Origin: Accumulibacter sp. | GTDB lineage: Bacteria; Pseudomonadota; Gammaproteobacteria; Burkholderiales; Rhodocyclaceae | Direction: 5' to 3' | DNA: 6,134 nucleotides | NCBI GenBank assembly: GCA_031276375.1 | Contig: JAISNE010000212.1 | Span: 1 to 6,134 of the forward strand | Made by a program: the position numbers and the translations under genes | The notes under the pieces: model-generated | Database searches by the model: none | What the model saw: the letters and a program-made list of their open reading frames with translations, nothing else | What the model was told of the DNA's origin: nothing | Shown: positions 6,009-6,134 of the stretch, piece by piece | How the letters are laid out: every line of letters starts with the position of its first letter | How positions within the stretch are numbered: position 1 is the stretch's first letter

Positions 6009-6036
6009 AAAAAAAAGTGTAAAAAGACTTGACAAA

Positions 6037-6056
<20 letters not shown>
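6009..6056 (+). promoter_or_regulatory. A-tracts, TTGACA box and weak -10 directly before the GCAA repeat
   Basis: A perfect -35 TTGACA (6029-6034) is followed at 16 bp by CACAAT (6051-6056, 4 of 6). Upstream are A8 (6009-6016) and A5 (6021-6025), roughly one helical turn apart, which resembles an UP element or curved DNA. If active, transcription would start at about 6063, inside the first repeat units, so the repeat would be 5' leader rather than coding. This excludes ATG 6037 as a start for that transcript. Confidence 0.4.

Positions 6057-6134
<78 letters not shown>

Noticed and set aside
5952..6032. 26-codon ORF MIFIRSVFERR... before the repeat
   Set aside because: It has no Shine-Dalgarno, no recognisable features, and its stop lies inside the TTGACA box; at best a weak leader-peptide candidate.

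Overview
The window looks like a conserved housekeeping stretch of a high-GC proteobacterium. The SspA N-terminus (MMNLYSGTTCPFS), the YbaB sequence, the dnaX-ybaB-recR order and the presence of YbiB all point to Betaproteobacteria. I cannot place it to order or genus from the sequence alone. All recognisable genes lie on the + strand.

Layout: (1) 1-732 is the 3' part of dnaX (DNA polymerase III tau subunit), cut by the left edge, with a Ser/Asp-rich linker built on a 12-bp tandem repeat. (2) 760-1083 ybaB/ebfC and 1083-1685 recR follow tightly; recR overlaps ybaB by one base (TGATG). This is the classic replication/recombination-repair cluster. (3) After a 145-bp spacer with two hairpins come sspA (1831-2427) and sspB (2470-2901), the stringent starvation pair: an RNA polymerase-associated GST-fold regulator and the ClpXP adaptor for ssrA-tagged proteins. 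(4) 2902-3357 is a 456-bp non-coding stretch packed with inverted repeats. The clearest is a REP doublet (REPIN/BIME-like) at 3254-3312. (5) 3358-4350 is ybiB, a TrpD-fold DNA-binding protein. (6) 4484-5839 is a CNNM/CorC-type membrane protein (DUF21, CBS pair, CorC_HlyC domain) with its own probable promoter. (7) 5840-6060 is a distinctly AT-richer intergenic region (about 43% GC over 5881-6060 by my count). It holds two promoter-like sequences and A-tracts, and runs straight into a pure (GCAA)n tetranucleotide repeat at 6061-6134 that reaches the window end.

The first seven genes are ordinary core functions: replisome, RecFOR repair, stress transcription and proteolysis, nucleic-acid binding, ion or solute transport. 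The part most worth a second look is the right edge. A tetranucleotide tract of at least 18.5 units lies just after a possible ATG (6037) and just after a TTGACA box, which is the architecture of a phase-variable (contingency) gene whose body lies beyond the window. The second is the REP doublet upstream of ybiB, which predicts a RAYT transposase elsewhere in the genome. The third is that sspAB sits next to recR rather than after the petABC genes, its usual betaproteobacterial neighbours. I found no RNA gene, CRISPR array, complete insertion sequence or clearly new multi-gene system.
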